Below, one piece after another: positions 17,083 through 25,918 of a stretch of DNA of 64,000 nucleotides. Below the pieces are notes generated by a model. That model made no database searches and was not told the origin of the DNA. It saw only the letters and a program-made list of their open reading frames with translations. A program made the translations under genes and the position numbers. The stretch comes from Adhaeribacter terrigena (lineage in GTDB: Bacteria > Bacteroidota > Bacteroidia > Cytophagales > Hymenobacteraceae). The stretch lies in NCBI RefSeq assembly GCF_016623615.1, contig NZ_JAEHFX010000008.1, positions 124,001 to 188,000 on the forward strand. Reading direction: 5' to 3'. Positions within the stretch are counted from its first letter, which is position 1; each line of letters starts with the position of its first letter.

Positions 17083-18597
17083 TCAAGCCGTTTCTTCCAG
17101 CGTTTTAAAGGCTTTTCCCAGATTTTCAATGATATCTGAAGCAATTAAAGCAGTTTCGCCTTTTTCGTTTTTAGCAAAGTCGCCGGCCAGGCCGTGGATG
17201 TAAACCCCTAAAATGCAGGCGTCTTCGGCCGGGTAACCCTGGGCGCGCAACGCAGTAATGATGCCGGTCAGCACATCGCCGGAGCCGCCGGTGGCCATGC
17301 CGGGGTTGCCGGTAGAATTGAAAAAGTGGTTGCCCGAAGGCGTGCCGATGCAGGTATTTGCGCCTTTCAAAACCACGTAGCAGCGGTACTGCTGGCAGAA
17401 TTCGCGCAGCCGCTTCAGCCGTTCAAAATCATCGGTAAAAGGCTGCGTGAGGCGTTCAAATTCTTTGGGATGGGGGGTTAAAATGGTTTCGGGCGGAAGC
17501 TTTGGCAGCAAGGATTTATCGGCGGCCAGCAGGTTGAGCGCATCGGCATCGAGCACCAATGGCACTTTTACTTTTTCGAGTAAATTCCCCAGCATTTTTT
17601 TGGTTTCTGCTGCCTGGCCAATGCCCGGACCAAGGCCAACGACCGCGTATTTTTCCAGTTCCGGGGGCAGCTCGGTAATTATTTTTTCGGAAGGATCGGC
17701 TAAAACCATGGCTTCGGGCGCAGCGGTTTGCATGATCTGGTAGCCGGCCCGCGGCAACGAAACGCTTACCAGGCCGGAGCCGCTGCGCAGGCAGGCCCGG
17801 GTGCTGAGAATGGCCGCGCCTATTTTGCCGTAACTGCCCACCAACAGCAACGAATGGCCAAAAGTACCTTTATGCCCGAATCTGGGGCGGGGTTTCCAGC
17901 GGCTTCTGGCACTTACCGAATCTACGTAGTAAAACGGGGAACGCAGGTTTTCTATAAAACCAATGTTGAGCCCAATGAGAACGCTGTGCATTTGCTGGCT
18001 GTAAACCTGGTTCTGGGGCAGCAGCAAGGCAAGTTTGGGGCTGGCAAAGGTTATGGTCTGGCTGGCTTTAATTACGGCGGCATCTTCCGGGGTGGCGCTA
18101 TCGGCAAATAAGCCCGAAGGCAGGTCTATGCTGATGATCTCGGCGTGCAGGTTATTGAGAAAACGGATGGTTTCGGCGTAAAGCCCGGTAAGTGGCCGGT
18201 TCAGACCGGTACCGAAAAGGGCGTCGATGATCCGGGTTTTGGAAAGGTGCCGGTCTTCCAGCGGGGCCGTATGGTTGAAACGCACTACCGGAATTCGGGC
18301 CGGTAAACGCTTCAGGTTCAGTTTAAATTCTTCGGAAAAAACGCTATCGGTTTCGGGTATAAAAGTGCGGACAAGGTAATTGTGTTCGCTCAGCAAGCGG
18401 GCTACGGCCAGGCCATCGCCGCCATTGTTGCCGGGCCCGCAGAAAATGGCTACTTCTTTTTCGCGGCCGCAATGGTTAATAAACCAGTTGGTAAAAGCCT
18501 GGGCGGCGCGTTCCATCAAAGCGCCGGGAGCCAGGTTTTCATGCGAAATGGTAAAGGTATCTGCTTCGCGCAGCTGGGCCGACGATAAGATCTTCAT
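17083..18597 (-). CDS. nnr: Bifunctional NAD(P)HX epimerase/dehydratase
   Basis: A 504-residue fusion that repairs hydrated NADH and NADPH. The N-terminal YjeF epimerase domain (about residues 1-215) has the signature FCGPGNNGGDGLAVARLL (52-69). The C-terminal ribokinase-like dehydratase domain (about 230-500) has GPGIGQ, the segment LDADALNLL, and the nucleotide/catalytic motif GGSGDVLTG at 437-445 with D441 as the expected base. Both halves look intact. Monocistronic; ATG at 18597. Confidence 0.93.
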   Translation of the reverse strand: MKILSSAQLREADTFTISHENLAPGALMERAAQAFTNWFINHCGREKEVAIFCGPGNNGGDGLAVARLLSEHNYLVRTFIPETDSVFSEEFKLNLKRLPARIPVVRFNHTAPLEDRHLSKTRIIDALFGTGLNRPLTGLYAETIRFLNNLHAEIISIDLPSGLFADSATPEDAAVIKASQTITFASPKLALLLPQNQVYSQQMHSVLIGLNIGFIENLRSPFYYVDSVSARSRWKPRPRFGHKGTFGHSLLLVGSYGKIGAAILSTRACLRSGSGLVSVSLPRAGYQIMQTAAPEAMVLADPSEKIITELPPELEKYAVVGLGPGIGQAAETKKMLGNLLEKVKVPLVLDADALNLLAADKSLLPKLPPETILTPHPKEFERLTQPFTDDFERLKRLREFCQQYRCYVVLKGANTCIGTPSGNHFFNSTGNPGMATGGSGDVLTGIITALRAQGYPAEDACILGVYIHGLAGDFAKNEKGETALIASDIIENLGKAFKTLEETA

Positions 18598-18634
18598 GCC
18601 GTAGTTTTTTGTTTAAAGGTAAAATTTCCTGGCC

Positions 18635-18664
18635 GAAAACGGTAGGCTTTTTAACGAAAAAACT
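18635..18664 (-). repeat. 30-bp dispersed motif copy (minus)
   Basis: On the minus strand GTAGTTTTTTCGTTAAAAAG, then CCTACCGTTTTC; 38 bp upstream of the nnr start, in its probable promoter region. Confidence 0.6.
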
Positions 18665-18770
18665 ACGGCGGCCGCCGCATAAATAAATGGCATTTGAAAA
18701 CACTTTGAAAAACCGGAAGCTAAAAATTTGCAAGTCGTATGCCACAGACCACGGCGAAGTGTCAAAAAAG

Positions 18771-18863
18771 TCCCCCTTTGGAGGGGGTAGGGGGAGGACC
18801 AAACATTTCTGAGCTTTTTTTAACTCAAATAAAAAATCCTCCCCCTACCCCCTCCAAAGGGAG
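18771..18863. repeat. C-rich long inverted repeat
   Basis: Left arm 18771-18798 and right arm 18838-18863 share TTTGGAGGGGGTAGGGGGAG in opposite orientation (about 26 paired bases, 39-base loop). Lies 26 bp after the DUF5686 gene stop on the minus strand, so it may help end that transcript. Confidence 0.75.
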
Positions 18864-18888
18864 ACGATGCATATCTTATTCGCAATTG

Positions 18889-21318
18889 TTATAAGGTAAA
18901 CCCGATCACGAGTTTCAGCGACAGGTTATCTTCGAAAGCGGGCAATTGATAGGCGCCGTAGCGGTAAAAGGCGCCCAGGCCAAGCGAACTGAAATTCATT
19001 TTAACCAGGTCGTTTACCAGCAAGCCCGATTCGTAAAAGCCTTTTTCCATGGTTTTGAAGGCAATATTGCGGTGCTTTTCCGGCGCTTTCAAGCTCCCGA
19101 AACCCACGTTCGTAACCACGGCCAGTTTCGGGCTGAAGTTTTTGGATTTGTAGAGCAGGCTGGCAAAATTATGACGCACGTACAAAGCCGCATACCGGTC
19201 CGATAAAAATTCTTCCGGCAGCATGGTCTGGAAACCTTCCGAGGTGTATAAATGCAGTTTTCGTTCTTCAGCGCCGTTGCCGTTAAACAAATTCGGGTAG
19301 GGAATATTGCCTTTGGCCAGCCCCCCGGCCAAAACCAGCGAAGTAGTACCCAGGGCTTTATGTTTGAGGTTTTTTTCCACGCGGGCACTGTATTTATGGT
19401 AAGCAAACTGGCCGTTCATCAGCTCATCCAGGCCCTGACGGTACTGGAACCAGACGATAGGGTAATTGGTACCCATCGGAATGAGGTTGTTGAACATTTC
19501 CATGAGTTGCTCGCGGAATGCGTAGCGGAAACCAACAACCGCCTCGGTAAACCGGAAATCGGTGCGGAAATTATCTTTGGAAACTTCGTAGGCGTAACCG
19601 TTGGTGGGCCGTTTATGTTCTTCCAGCAGGCCGGCTTGCACATCCATGTACTTCAGCACGCGGGCCGAAAGGAAAACGCTCTGGTGGGTAACTTTATCCA
19701 TGTTCCGGATCACGAGGTGGCGCAGGTTATTACCCAGCAGCGGTGCGTTATAAAAGGGCAGAATTGTTCCGCCGCTTTCGGCAATATCTTCGGAATGGGT
19801 AAGGGTCAGTTTTAAACCCGATGGCCGGTAAAGGTTGAAAGCCAGGTCGCCGCCGTATTTCCAGGCCTTATCTTTTACGCCGTAGCCGGCATAACCGCCC
19901 AAGGTAAAAAAGCGCGAAACCCGCTCGTTGGTATGCAAGCCCAGGCCTAAACGGAACCTTTCGTAGCGGTTCAGGCGGTAAATGCGGTCCAGGTCTACAG
20001 AAACCGGGCCGAAAGGCACTTTCTTCGAATACAAAGCCTCAAAGAGGCGGAAACGCGCATCCATTTTAAATTCCCGGCCCAGGCTATCGAGTTTGTGGTA
20101 GGTGTTGCGTTCCTGGAAACTGAGGCTGTCGGGGCGGTGCTGGTTCCAGAAAGCGTCCGTTTTCCGGGCGGCATCGTCCTGCATTTTTATGGTAACGGCT
20201 TTAAATTCGCGGCGCTTCAGCTCGGGCTTTAAATTGATCTGCGTGTAATAGCTGCGGCTGTAAGCCACCGGTTTATGGCCATGATTCAGCAGCGTTTTGA
20301 AATCGTAATCGGTGTGCACCTGCACCGGAAACCAGGTCTGGCCGATCTTTTCGTAATGCTGCTGCAACCGCACGCTCTGGTTGCTTTCTTCCGCCGATTG
20401 GGCAATGATATTGGCCACCGCCCAGCCGTCTGAGCTGATGTGGAGCTGCCCTTTCAGGCCTTCGAAATTTTTACCGGGAAGCGGCTGGTAAGAAATAATG
20501 AAAACCGTGTCGCCGTGGTGGTAGGTGGTGTCTTCGAGCTGGAAATCGTATTTTCTGGTGCTGCCTTCGCTTAAGGGGCCTAAATAAGATTTGCCGAAGA
20601 ACGTAACCATATCCTGGTAAACCGAAAAATTCTTGCTATCGGTGGAAAGCAAAGCGAAAGTTGGGTTTTTCAGGCCCGAAACGCGCGTGGCCAGCACGGT
20701 TTCCTTGTCGAGGTTTGGTTTTATAAAGGCGTGGTCGGCGATGCTTTCAGTCAGGAAAAGGTAATGCTTGGCGAAATACGCTTCCATTTCCAGCTTCGAA
20801 GAATCTTCGGCCGTGAGGATCGGTTTTACTTCCACCAGTTTGAAAGTATCTTTTTCGGCTTCTTTAATATCGTAGGTAATTACCGTTTTGGTGTAAACCC
20901 GGTAAGTAAATTCGGGAAGTTGGGCCGGGTCGTTGTTTTTGCGGTTGGCCGTAGCGCGTTTAATGATGCGGTGCGCCGGATTATAGCCCGCCCGAATCAC
21001 CACTTCGCGCAGGTTATTGGCCTGGGGTTTCATTTTTAGAGCCAGCGGCTGGTTTACCGAATCGGAAAGCTGCAGGTGCAGCAGTTCGTAACCCAGGTAA
21101 CTGAAGGTGAGTTGGCGCAGTTTTTCTTTGCTTTTAACTTCAAATTTGCCGTTTATATCGGAAGTAGTGCCGTTCGGACCTTCGTTTATCAAAATACTTA
21201 CAAAAGGCAGTGCTTCGTTGGTTTGGGCGTCGCGTACGGTGCCTTTGAGCAAATGCTGCGCCTGCCCCCAGCCCGAAAACCCCAGAACCAATAACAGGCA
21301 GCCAATAATATTTTTCAT
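18889..21318 (-). CDS. DUF5686 outer-membrane protein with carboxypeptidase-like domain
   Basis: Starting at ATG 21318 the product is 809 residues with a signal peptide (MKNIIGCLLLVLGFSGWGQA). Residues about 25-105 form the carboxypeptidase-regulatory-like beta domain (GTVRDAQTNEALPFVSILI, NGTTSDINGKFEV, LTFSYLGYE) found at the start of many Bacteroidota outer-membrane proteins. The rest is the DUF5686 region with alternating polar strands and ends in a C-terminal strand (LSLKLVIGFTL), typical of beta barrels. An upstream ATG at 21390 adds residues before the signal and is not favoured. Function unknown. It follows nuoD on the same strand at 546 bp, so probably a separate unit. Confidence 0.8.
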   Translation of the reverse strand: MKNIIGCLLLVLGFSGWGQAQHLLKGTVRDAQTNEALPFVSILINEGPNGTTSDINGKFEVKSKEKLRQLTFSYLGYELLHLQLSDSVNQPLALKMKPQANNLREVVIRAGYNPAHRIIKRATANRKNNDPAQLPEFTYRVYTKTVITYDIKEAEKDTFKLVEVKPILTAEDSSKLEMEAYFAKHYLFLTESIADHAFIKPNLDKETVLATRVSGLKNPTFALLSTDSKNFSVYQDMVTFFGKSYLGPLSEGSTRKYDFQLEDTTYHHGDTVFIISYQPLPGKNFEGLKGQLHISSDGWAVANIIAQSAEESNQSVRLQQHYEKIGQTWFPVQVHTDYDFKTLLNHGHKPVAYSRSYYTQINLKPELKRREFKAVTIKMQDDAARKTDAFWNQHRPDSLSFQERNTYHKLDSLGREFKMDARFRLFEALYSKKVPFGPVSVDLDRIYRLNRYERFRLGLGLHTNERVSRFFTLGGYAGYGVKDKAWKYGGDLAFNLYRPSGLKLTLTHSEDIAESGGTILPFYNAPLLGNNLRHLVIRNMDKVTHQSVFLSARVLKYMDVQAGLLEEHKRPTNGYAYEVSKDNFRTDFRFTEAVVGFRYAFREQLMEMFNNLIPMGTNYPIVWFQYRQGLDELMNGQFAYHKYSARVEKNLKHKALGTTSLVLAGGLAKGNIPYPNLFNGNGAEERKLHLYTSEGFQTMLPEEFLSDRYAALYVRHNFASLLYKSKNFSPKLAVVTNVGFGSLKAPEKHRNIAFKTMEKGFYESGLLVNDLVKMNFSSLGLGAFYRYGAYQLPAFEDNLSLKLVIGFTL

Positions 21319-21500
21319 AGTGATAAAAGCAAAGAAGCGTGTCAGTTTCCAGATGCAAATAATGCCCGGAAGGTTGTCCGTCTTATACAATGCTAAAGAA
21401 AATTCCGGCGAGAAACCGAAGAGCTTGGTAAAAGGAATTGAAGCTTTAGGGAAAGGGTAGGAGAATGGGGTGAAAAACTCGGGAGGGCAGGAATTAAACC

Positions 21501-21750
21501 AGCAGTGTAGGGTTTAAATCATGCGCCGCCAACTTAAGGAAATGTATTTGGTTATGCTGACTTGGTTGAAGCGATCGAAGATTCAGTGGAGCTAAACTAG
21601 CTGCTACTTCAATAGGATTTTGAGCGACTGCACGATAAACAAAGTTCTGCGTAGCCAAATTTCCTGCAGGTTCGGTATGCGATAGTTCCCTCCCAAGGTC
21701 GGGATGACGCAATAATGTTTAAAAAGCGTATGTTTTGAACCCTACACTAC
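21501..21750. repeat. Element with GTGTAGGGTT inverted ends
   Basis: AGTGTAGGGTTTAAA near 21505 is mirrored by TTGAACCCTACACTAC near 21736-21750. Inside, 21609-21710 resembles the right part of the MITE-like family (GGTTCGGTATGCGATAGTTC, GGTCGGGATGACG). The rest of the gap 21319-21864 has no gene I can support. Confidence 0.55.
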
Positions 21751-21763
21751 TTCTAACTGCTGT

Positions 21764-21793
21764 AAAAACGCTATGCTTTTGAGCCCGAAAACT
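21764..21793 (-). repeat. 30-bp dispersed motif copy (minus)
   Basis: Minus strand: CAGTTTTCGGGCTC, AAAAGCATAGCGTTTTT. Confidence 0.7.
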
Positions 21794-21836
21794 GCGGGTT
21801 ACGCTTCAGAACATTCTTATCCGGAACCGGAATTAA

Positions 21837-21867
21837 AAAAACGCTATGGTTTTGGCTTAAAAAACTA
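21837..21867 (-). repeat. 30-bp dispersed motif overlapping the nuoD stop codon
   Basis: Minus strand: TAGTTTTTTAAGCC, AAAACCATAGCGTTTTTT; the TAG is the nuoD stop (21867-21865). Confidence 0.7.
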
Positions 21868-23076
21868 CCGGTCCAGCTCGCCCATCACAATATCTACCGA
21901 ACCCACAATGGCGATCAGGTCGGCGATCATGCGCCCGCGGGAAATTTCGGGCAGAACCGATAAGTTGGAAAAACAACCTGAGCGGGCATGGCTGCGGAAC
22001 GGAATATCGGTTTTGCCGGTAGCCCGGAAGTAAAAGCCCAGTTCGCCGCGCGGCGTTTCACCTCTAAAGTATAATTCCTGTTCGGCCGGCCGGATCTTTT
22101 TCGGGCACATTTCCTGCGGGTTAAAATCGGGCGAGCGTTTGTAGTCGGTGGTTAAGCGTTTCAGACATTGCTCAATAATTTTCACCGATTCATCGCATTC
22201 CAAGGCCCGCACTTCGGTTCTGTCCCAGCAATCGCCTACGGTGCCCATTTTGCCCGTGCCCACCGGAATATCGAATTCCAGTTCCGGGTAAACCGAATAA
22301 CCATCCACCCGCCGCAGGTCATATTTCAAACCCGAACCGCGCAGCATGGGGCCGGTACAACCGTAATTAATGGCCACGTCCAACGGCAATACGCCCACGT
22401 TCGCGGTACGGTCTACAAAGATCTTGTTCTCGATCAAAAGCTGCTGAATTTCTACCAGTTTTGGTTTCAGATAAGTAATAAATTCCTGGCACTTTTCTTC
22501 GAAACCAACCGGCAGATCGTAATACAAGCCGCCCACCCAGATGTAATTGTACAGCATGCGCGCGCCGGTAACCCATTCCAGTAAGCGCTGAATGTGTTCG
22601 CGGTCGCGGAGGAGCCACAAAAACGGCGTAAAAGCCCCGATGTCGATGGCATAAGTGCCAATGGCTACAAAGTGCGAAGCTAATCTATTCAGCTCCGCTA
22701 CCAATACCCGGATGTATTCTACCCGCTTGTGCAGTTGCCCGGTTAAGCCCAGCATTTTTTCCACGCCCATGCACCAAACGTGTTCCGAATTCATGGCCGC
22801 TAAATAATCCAAACGATCTACGTAGGGAATGCTTTGGTTGTAAGCCATGCTCTCGGCGTGCTTTTCGAAACACCGGTGCAGGTAACCAATATGCGGCACG
22901 ACTTCCTTTACAATTTCGCCGTCGGTAAGGGTTTCCAGTCGCAAAACGCCGTGCATGCTCGGGTGCTGCGGACCCATGTTGATCAGCATTTCGCCGCTCT
23001 GCAAGGTGTTCACATCGTGCAGGTTCGGTTCGGCTTGTAAAAGGTAGGAGGTGTATTTAGATGTTACTTCGGGCAC
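21865..23076 (-). CDS. nuoD: NADH-quinone oxidoreductase subunit D
   Basis: The 403-residue 49-kDa subunit of complex I, forming part of the quinone pocket in the peripheral arm. Landmarks: [16 protein letters not shown] (residues about 33-48, with the quinone-site HP), [32 protein letters not shown], and the C-terminal [11 protein letters not shown] ending typical of NuoD. Fourth gene of the nuoA-B-x-C-D cluster on the minus strand, 148 bp after nuoC with an AT-rich inverted repeat in between. The next nuo genes (E onwards) are absent from the window. Confidence 0.96.
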   Translation of the reverse strand: MPEVTSKYTSYLLQAEPNLHDVNTLQSGEMLINMGPQHPSMHGVLRLETLTDGEIVKEVVPHIGYLHRCFEKHAESMAYNQSIPYVDRLDYLAAMNSEHVWCMGVEKMLGLTGQLHKRVEYIRVLVAELNRLASHFVAIGTYAIDIGAFTPFLWLLRDREHIQRLLEWVTGARMLYNYIWVGGLYYDLPVGFEEKCQEFITYLKPKLVEIQQLLIENKIFVDRTANVGVLPLDVAINYGCTGPMLRGSGLKYDLRRVDGYSVYPELEFDIPVGTGKMGTVGDCWDRTEVRALECDESVKIIEQCLKRLTTDYKRSPDFNPQEMCPKKIRPAEQELYFRGETPRGELGFYFRATGKTDIPFRSHARSGCFSNLSVLPEISRGRMIADLIAIVGSVDIVMGELDR

Positions 23077-23080
23077 TTTT

Positions 23081-23224
23081 TAATTGTTAAATGGCTAAAT
23101 TGTTAAATGGTTAATTCAGCCCATGAAATTTATTTTTTAAAGGGAATTTAAGTTTATTTAGTTTTTGGACCGAAAAGTATAGCGATTTTAACCATTCAGC
23201 CATTTAACAATTAAACCATTTAAA
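23081..23224. repeat. AT-rich inverted repeat around a dispersed motif, between nuoC and nuoD
   Basis: Left arm 23081-23120 (TAATTGTTAAATGGCTAAAT, TTGTTAAATGG) pairs with right arm 23188-23224 (AACCATTCAGCCATTTAACA, ATTAAACCATTTAA). A motif copy sits in the loop. Confidence 0.65.
23159..23190 (+). repeat. 30-bp dispersed motif copy
   Basis: TAGTTTTTGGACCGAAAAG, TATAGCGATTTT; in the loop of the nuoC-nuoD inverted repeat. Confidence 0.65.
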
Positions 23225-23767
23225 TCACCACCTTTCTCCTTTAAACCCATTATCCTCGTTATGCTTTTCGTAAGGCACTTTTATGTCGTGGTAATATTCG
23301 GGCCAGACGTAATCTTTGCGCAACGGGTGGCCTTGCCAGTTGGCGGCGCAAAGTATGCGGCGCATATCCGGGTGGCCGGAAAACTGAATGCCGATCAAAT
23401 CGAAAATTTCGCGTTCGTGCCAGTCGGCGCTGCGCCAGATATGGCTTACGGTTGGGATTTCCGGAAGCGGTTCGTTTTCTGTATTTCGTGGTACCTGTAC
23501 TTTCAGGCAGAAACTATGCTCAAACGGTATGGAATACAGGTTATAAACTACTTCCAGCGTGCCGGCTTCCGGACCATTATCAATTCCCGTCTGGCAGCTT
23601 AAAAAATCGAAATAAGTTTGTTCGTTGTCGTGCAGTTCGAGGCAAATTGCTGCAAGTTCTTCTTTCGGAATAAGCACATAAGGCATGAGTGGCTGCAGAT
23701 TCTCGGCAAGAATTACTTCCGGGCCAAATTTAGCAACGAGCAGGTTTTTAATTTCTTCGAAGGTCAA
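23225..23767 (-). CDS. nuoC: NADH-quinone oxidoreductase subunit C
   Basis: The 180-residue 30-kDa subunit of complex I. The family signature is HEREIFDLIGIQFSGHPDMRRIL (about residues 117-139), preceded by DFLSCQTGID and followed by the C-terminal HPLRKDY. Not fused with nuoD. It starts 12 bp after the stop of the DUF6794 gene. Confidence 0.95.
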   Translation of the reverse strand: MTFEEIKNLLVAKFGPEVILAENLQPLMPYVLIPKEELAAICLELHDNEQTYFDFLSCQTGIDNGPEAGTLEVVYNLYSIPFEHSFCLKVQVPRNTENEPLPEIPTVSHIWRSADWHEREIFDLIGIQFSGHPDMRRILCAANWQGHPLRKDYVWPEYYHDIKVPYEKHNEDNGFKGERW

Positions 23768-23779
23768 AGCAGAAACAGT

Positions 23780-24520
23780 TTATTGGGCTTTTTTCCAGTT
23801 ATGGAAGCTCAGGTCAAAATTCATGATGCTGCCGGTCTGCAGTTTTTCATGGCCGTAATACACTTCACTAAGCTGGCAGATATCGGTTAATTTAATATAA
23901 AGCTTGTAGGTTTTGCCGTACTGATCTTTCTTTAAAACTACCCCGCTTAACTTGCACGACGGGTTTTCCCAACCGCTCTCCGGTTTTTCGGCCGGCGGGC
24001 TAAGCAGGATCTCCGTTTTTCCATCCGCGGTGGCGGCAATAAAAAAAGACATTTCTACGGTATCGGCCAGTTGAATGCTGTTGAAATTACGGGCTACGCG
24101 TTTCTCGTTTTCGGAATAATCATGCTCCAGAAATTCCCAGTATTCGCGGTAAAACCGGAACTGGCCTTCCAGGTCTATTTCTTTGCGGTTCAGGTTGCGG
24201 TGAAAGCTGCGCAGCACAATAGCCGACATGTCGTCGGGGTGGTAAATGCCCTGGGCTTTGAAATAATCGGCGAGCGGGCTGCCGGTCCACAAGCGCCAGT
24301 GATTGCGCATATCCAGGCCGGCAAAAAAATGCTGTTCGGCTATGGCTTTGTCTTCGGATTTATATTTGAAAACCATTTGCCGGTCTTCCGGCCAGGTAAA
24401 ACTTAAATGAAATATGGCTTCGTCTACGTTTTTGGGAATGTAATAACCACCAAATCCGGGCTCCTGCGCCTGCGCCAGAAACGGTAGTAAAAACACACAA
24501 AAAAGTAAAAGCCTTTGCAT
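23780..24520 (-). CDS. DUF6794 exported protein inside the nuo operon
   Basis: A 246-residue precursor with signal peptide (MQRLLLFCVFLLPFLAQA). The mature N-terminal half carries a block I associate with DUF6794: KNVDEAIFHLSFTWPEDRQM, then FKYKSEDKAIAEQHFFAGLD, RNHWRLW, and GIYHPDDMSAIVLRSFHRNL. The family has no known function. It starts 7 bp after nuoB and ends 12 bp before nuoC, so it must be cotranscribed with complex I. The mature protein would be periplasmic whereas NuoB and NuoC are cytoplasmic, so it is unlikely to be a subunit of the peripheral arm. An insertion by recombination or a helper role are both possible. Confidence 0.8.
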   Translation of the reverse strand: MQRLLLFCVFLLPFLAQAQEPGFGGYYIPKNVDEAIFHLSFTWPEDRQMVFKYKSEDKAIAEQHFFAGLDMRNHWRLWTGSPLADYFKAQGIYHPDDMSAIVLRSFHRNLNRKEIDLEGQFRFYREYWEFLEHDYSENEKRVARNFNSIQLADTVEMSFFIAATADGKTEILLSPPAEKPESGWENPSCKLSGVVLKKDQYGKTYKLYIKLTDICQLSEVYYGHEKLQTGSIMNFDLSFHNWKKAQ

Positions 24521-24527
24521 CTGTTTT

Positions 24528-25064
24528 CTATGCCTTCGGTTCGGCCATCAATTTCATTACGGCTTTGGGTTGCAGCACGCTTTCTTTCCGGATTAGTTCC
24601 TGCAATTTCAGAAATCCGCCGATGAGCGCTTCCGGCCGGGGCGGACAACCGGGCACGTACACATCTACCGGAATAATGCGGTCTACGCCTTTTACCACGT
24701 GGTAGCCTTGTTCCCAGTACGGACCGCCGCAATTCGAGCAGCTGCCCATGGAAATGACGTAGCGCGGTTCGGGCATTTGTTCGTAAAGCCTCCGGATTCT
24801 ATCGGCCATTTTAAACGTAACCGTACCGGCCACGATCATCACGTCCGATTGCCTGGGTGATGCCCTGGGAATAATGCCGAAACGATCCAGATCGTAACCG
24901 GAACCGTAAGCGCCCATCATTTCTATGGCGCAGCAAGCCAGACCAAAACCCATCGGGAAAAGTGACGAAAGCCGCGCCCAATTGAGCAGGTCATCAAGTC
25001 TGGCAATGATCACGCCGCCGTCGCCGGTTTTATCTCTGGAAAGTTGTGCCTGCGGAATGTTCAT
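24528..25064 (-). CDS. nuoB: NADH-quinone oxidoreductase subunit B
   Basis: The 178-residue subunit carrying the terminal [4Fe-4S] cluster N2 of complex I. Cluster ligands are C44 and C45 ([10 protein letters not shown]), C109 (MGSCSNCGG) and C140 (VPGCPPRPE). An in-frame TTG at 25082 would add six residues; the ATG at 25064 is preferred as it matches family length. nuoA is separated from it by 177 bp full of repeats, unusual for this pair. Confidence 0.95.
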   Translation of the reverse strand: MNIPQAQLSRDKTGDGGVIIARLDDLLNWARLSSLFPMGFGLACCAIEMMGAYGSGYDLDRFGIIPRASPRQSDVMIVAGTVTFKMADRIRRLYEQMPEPRYVISMGSCSNCGGPYWEQGYHVVKGVDRIIPVDVYVPGCPPRPEALIGGFLKLQELIRKESVLQPKAVMKLMAEPKA

Positions 25065-25092
25065 GTTTGGTTTAAATTTCAACTACCCCCAA

Positions 25093-25113
25093 CCCCTCCT
25101 TGAAAAGGAGGGG
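25093..25113. repeat. C-rich hairpin
   Basis: CCCCTCCTT, loop GAA, AAGGAGGGG; preceded by CCCCCAA. Nine-base stem between nuoA and nuoB. Confidence 0.7.
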
Positions 25114-25138
25114 AGTTTTGGTTTAATGCTTTATTTTA

Positions 25139-25169
25139 CTTTTTCTACCCAAAAGGATAGCGTTTTTTT
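25139..25169 (+). repeat. 30-bp dispersed motif copy
   Basis: CTTTTTCTACCCAAAAGG, ATAGCGTTTTTTT; between nuoB and nuoA. Confidence 0.7.
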
Positions 25170-25177
25170 GTAGCATT

Positions 25178-25207
25178 AGTAGCGTAGGGTTTAAACCCTA
25201 CGCTACT
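25178..25207. repeat. Perfect 30-bp palindrome
   Basis: AGTAGCGTAGGGTTT followed immediately by its exact complement, with no loop. The half-site resembles the ends of the element at 21501-21750. Next to it (25211-25250) is an AT-rich stretch of the CCAAATTTTCAAATC family. Confidence 0.9.
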
Positions 25208-25241
25208 TTTCTTCCAATTTTCCAATCTCCAAATTTTCAAA

Positions 25242-25718
25242 TCAGGAATATTTCTTGTTCACCGCTGCATACATTTCGGCCGGGATTTTAGAGCGGCTTT
25301 GCGGAATTACGGGTTTGGGTTTGATCCAGTCCAGGTGGCCGTTTACCCACACGTAAGCCAGGCCTAAAAGTAAAATTCCGAGGAAAATACCCATTTCAAT
25401 TAAGGAAAACCAACCCCAGGTTCCGTTGGTGGCGCGGATCAGCTCTTCCTGCCCGAAAACTACGGCCCAGGGAAAGAAGAAAACCAGTTCTACGTCGAAA
25501 ATGATGAAGATCAGGGCAATTACGTAAAAGCGGGGGTTGAACGAAACCCAGGAACTTCCCATGGCCTCTTCGCCGCATTCGTAGCTGCTCAGTTTTTCGG
25601 GGTTAGGGTTGCTGGGGCGCAGCATTTTAGAAGCTCCTAACCCGATCAAAATAAAAACGGCGCCACCAATGAGAAAAAGCAGGATGGTGCCGAAATCGGA
25701 AAGGTAGGTTTCTTCCAT
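25242..25718 (-). CDS. nuoA: NADH-quinone oxidoreductase subunit A
   Basis: A 158-residue membrane-arm subunit with three helices (about residues 10-30, 68-88 and 99-120). The NuoA signature [20 protein letters not shown] (about 44-63, with the quinone-channel loop Cys) and [16 protein letters not shown] are clear. A charged C-terminal tail of about 35 residues extends beyond the usual end. First gene of the nuo cluster; ATG at 25718. Confidence 0.95.
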   Translation of the reverse strand: MEETYLSDFGTILLFLIGGAVFILIGLGASKMLRPSNPNPEKLSSYECGEEAMGSSWVSFNPRFYVIALIFIIFDVELVFFFPWAVVFGQEELIRATNGTWGWFSLIEMGIFLGILLLGLAYVWVNGHLDWIKPKPVIPQSRSKIPAEMYAAVNKKYS

Positions 25719-25738
25719 TTTTATTCAGGTTGCTGATG

Positions 25739-25746
25739 CAAAGGTA
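25739..25746 (-). promoter_or_regulatory. nuoA: -7 box of the nuo operon
   Basis: On the minus strand TACCTTTG fits TAnnTTTG, 20 bp before the nuoA ATG. No good -33 TTG. Confidence 0.5.
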
Positions 25747-25760
25747 ATGATTCGGCGCGG

Positions 25761-25790
25761 AGTTTTGGGGCTGAAAAACATAGCGTTTTG
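25761..25790 (+). repeat. 30-bp dispersed motif copy
   Basis: AGTTTTGGGGCTGAAAAAC, ATAGCGTTTT; lies just upstream of the nuoA -7 box, in the divergent region. Confidence 0.7.
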
Positions 25791-25918
25791 GCGCAATTTT
25801 AAGCAGGCAGGCAACGGCCGCGAATTTGTTTACGTCCTGAATACAGAAAGAATTAATATCGTTTTCTGCTAATATTCCGTACTACCCTGAATCTTGAACG
25901 CTCACAACTTATTAAAAT

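Noticed and set aside
22168-22584. 138-codon plus-strand ORF
   Set aside because: Antisense to nuoD, without independent support.
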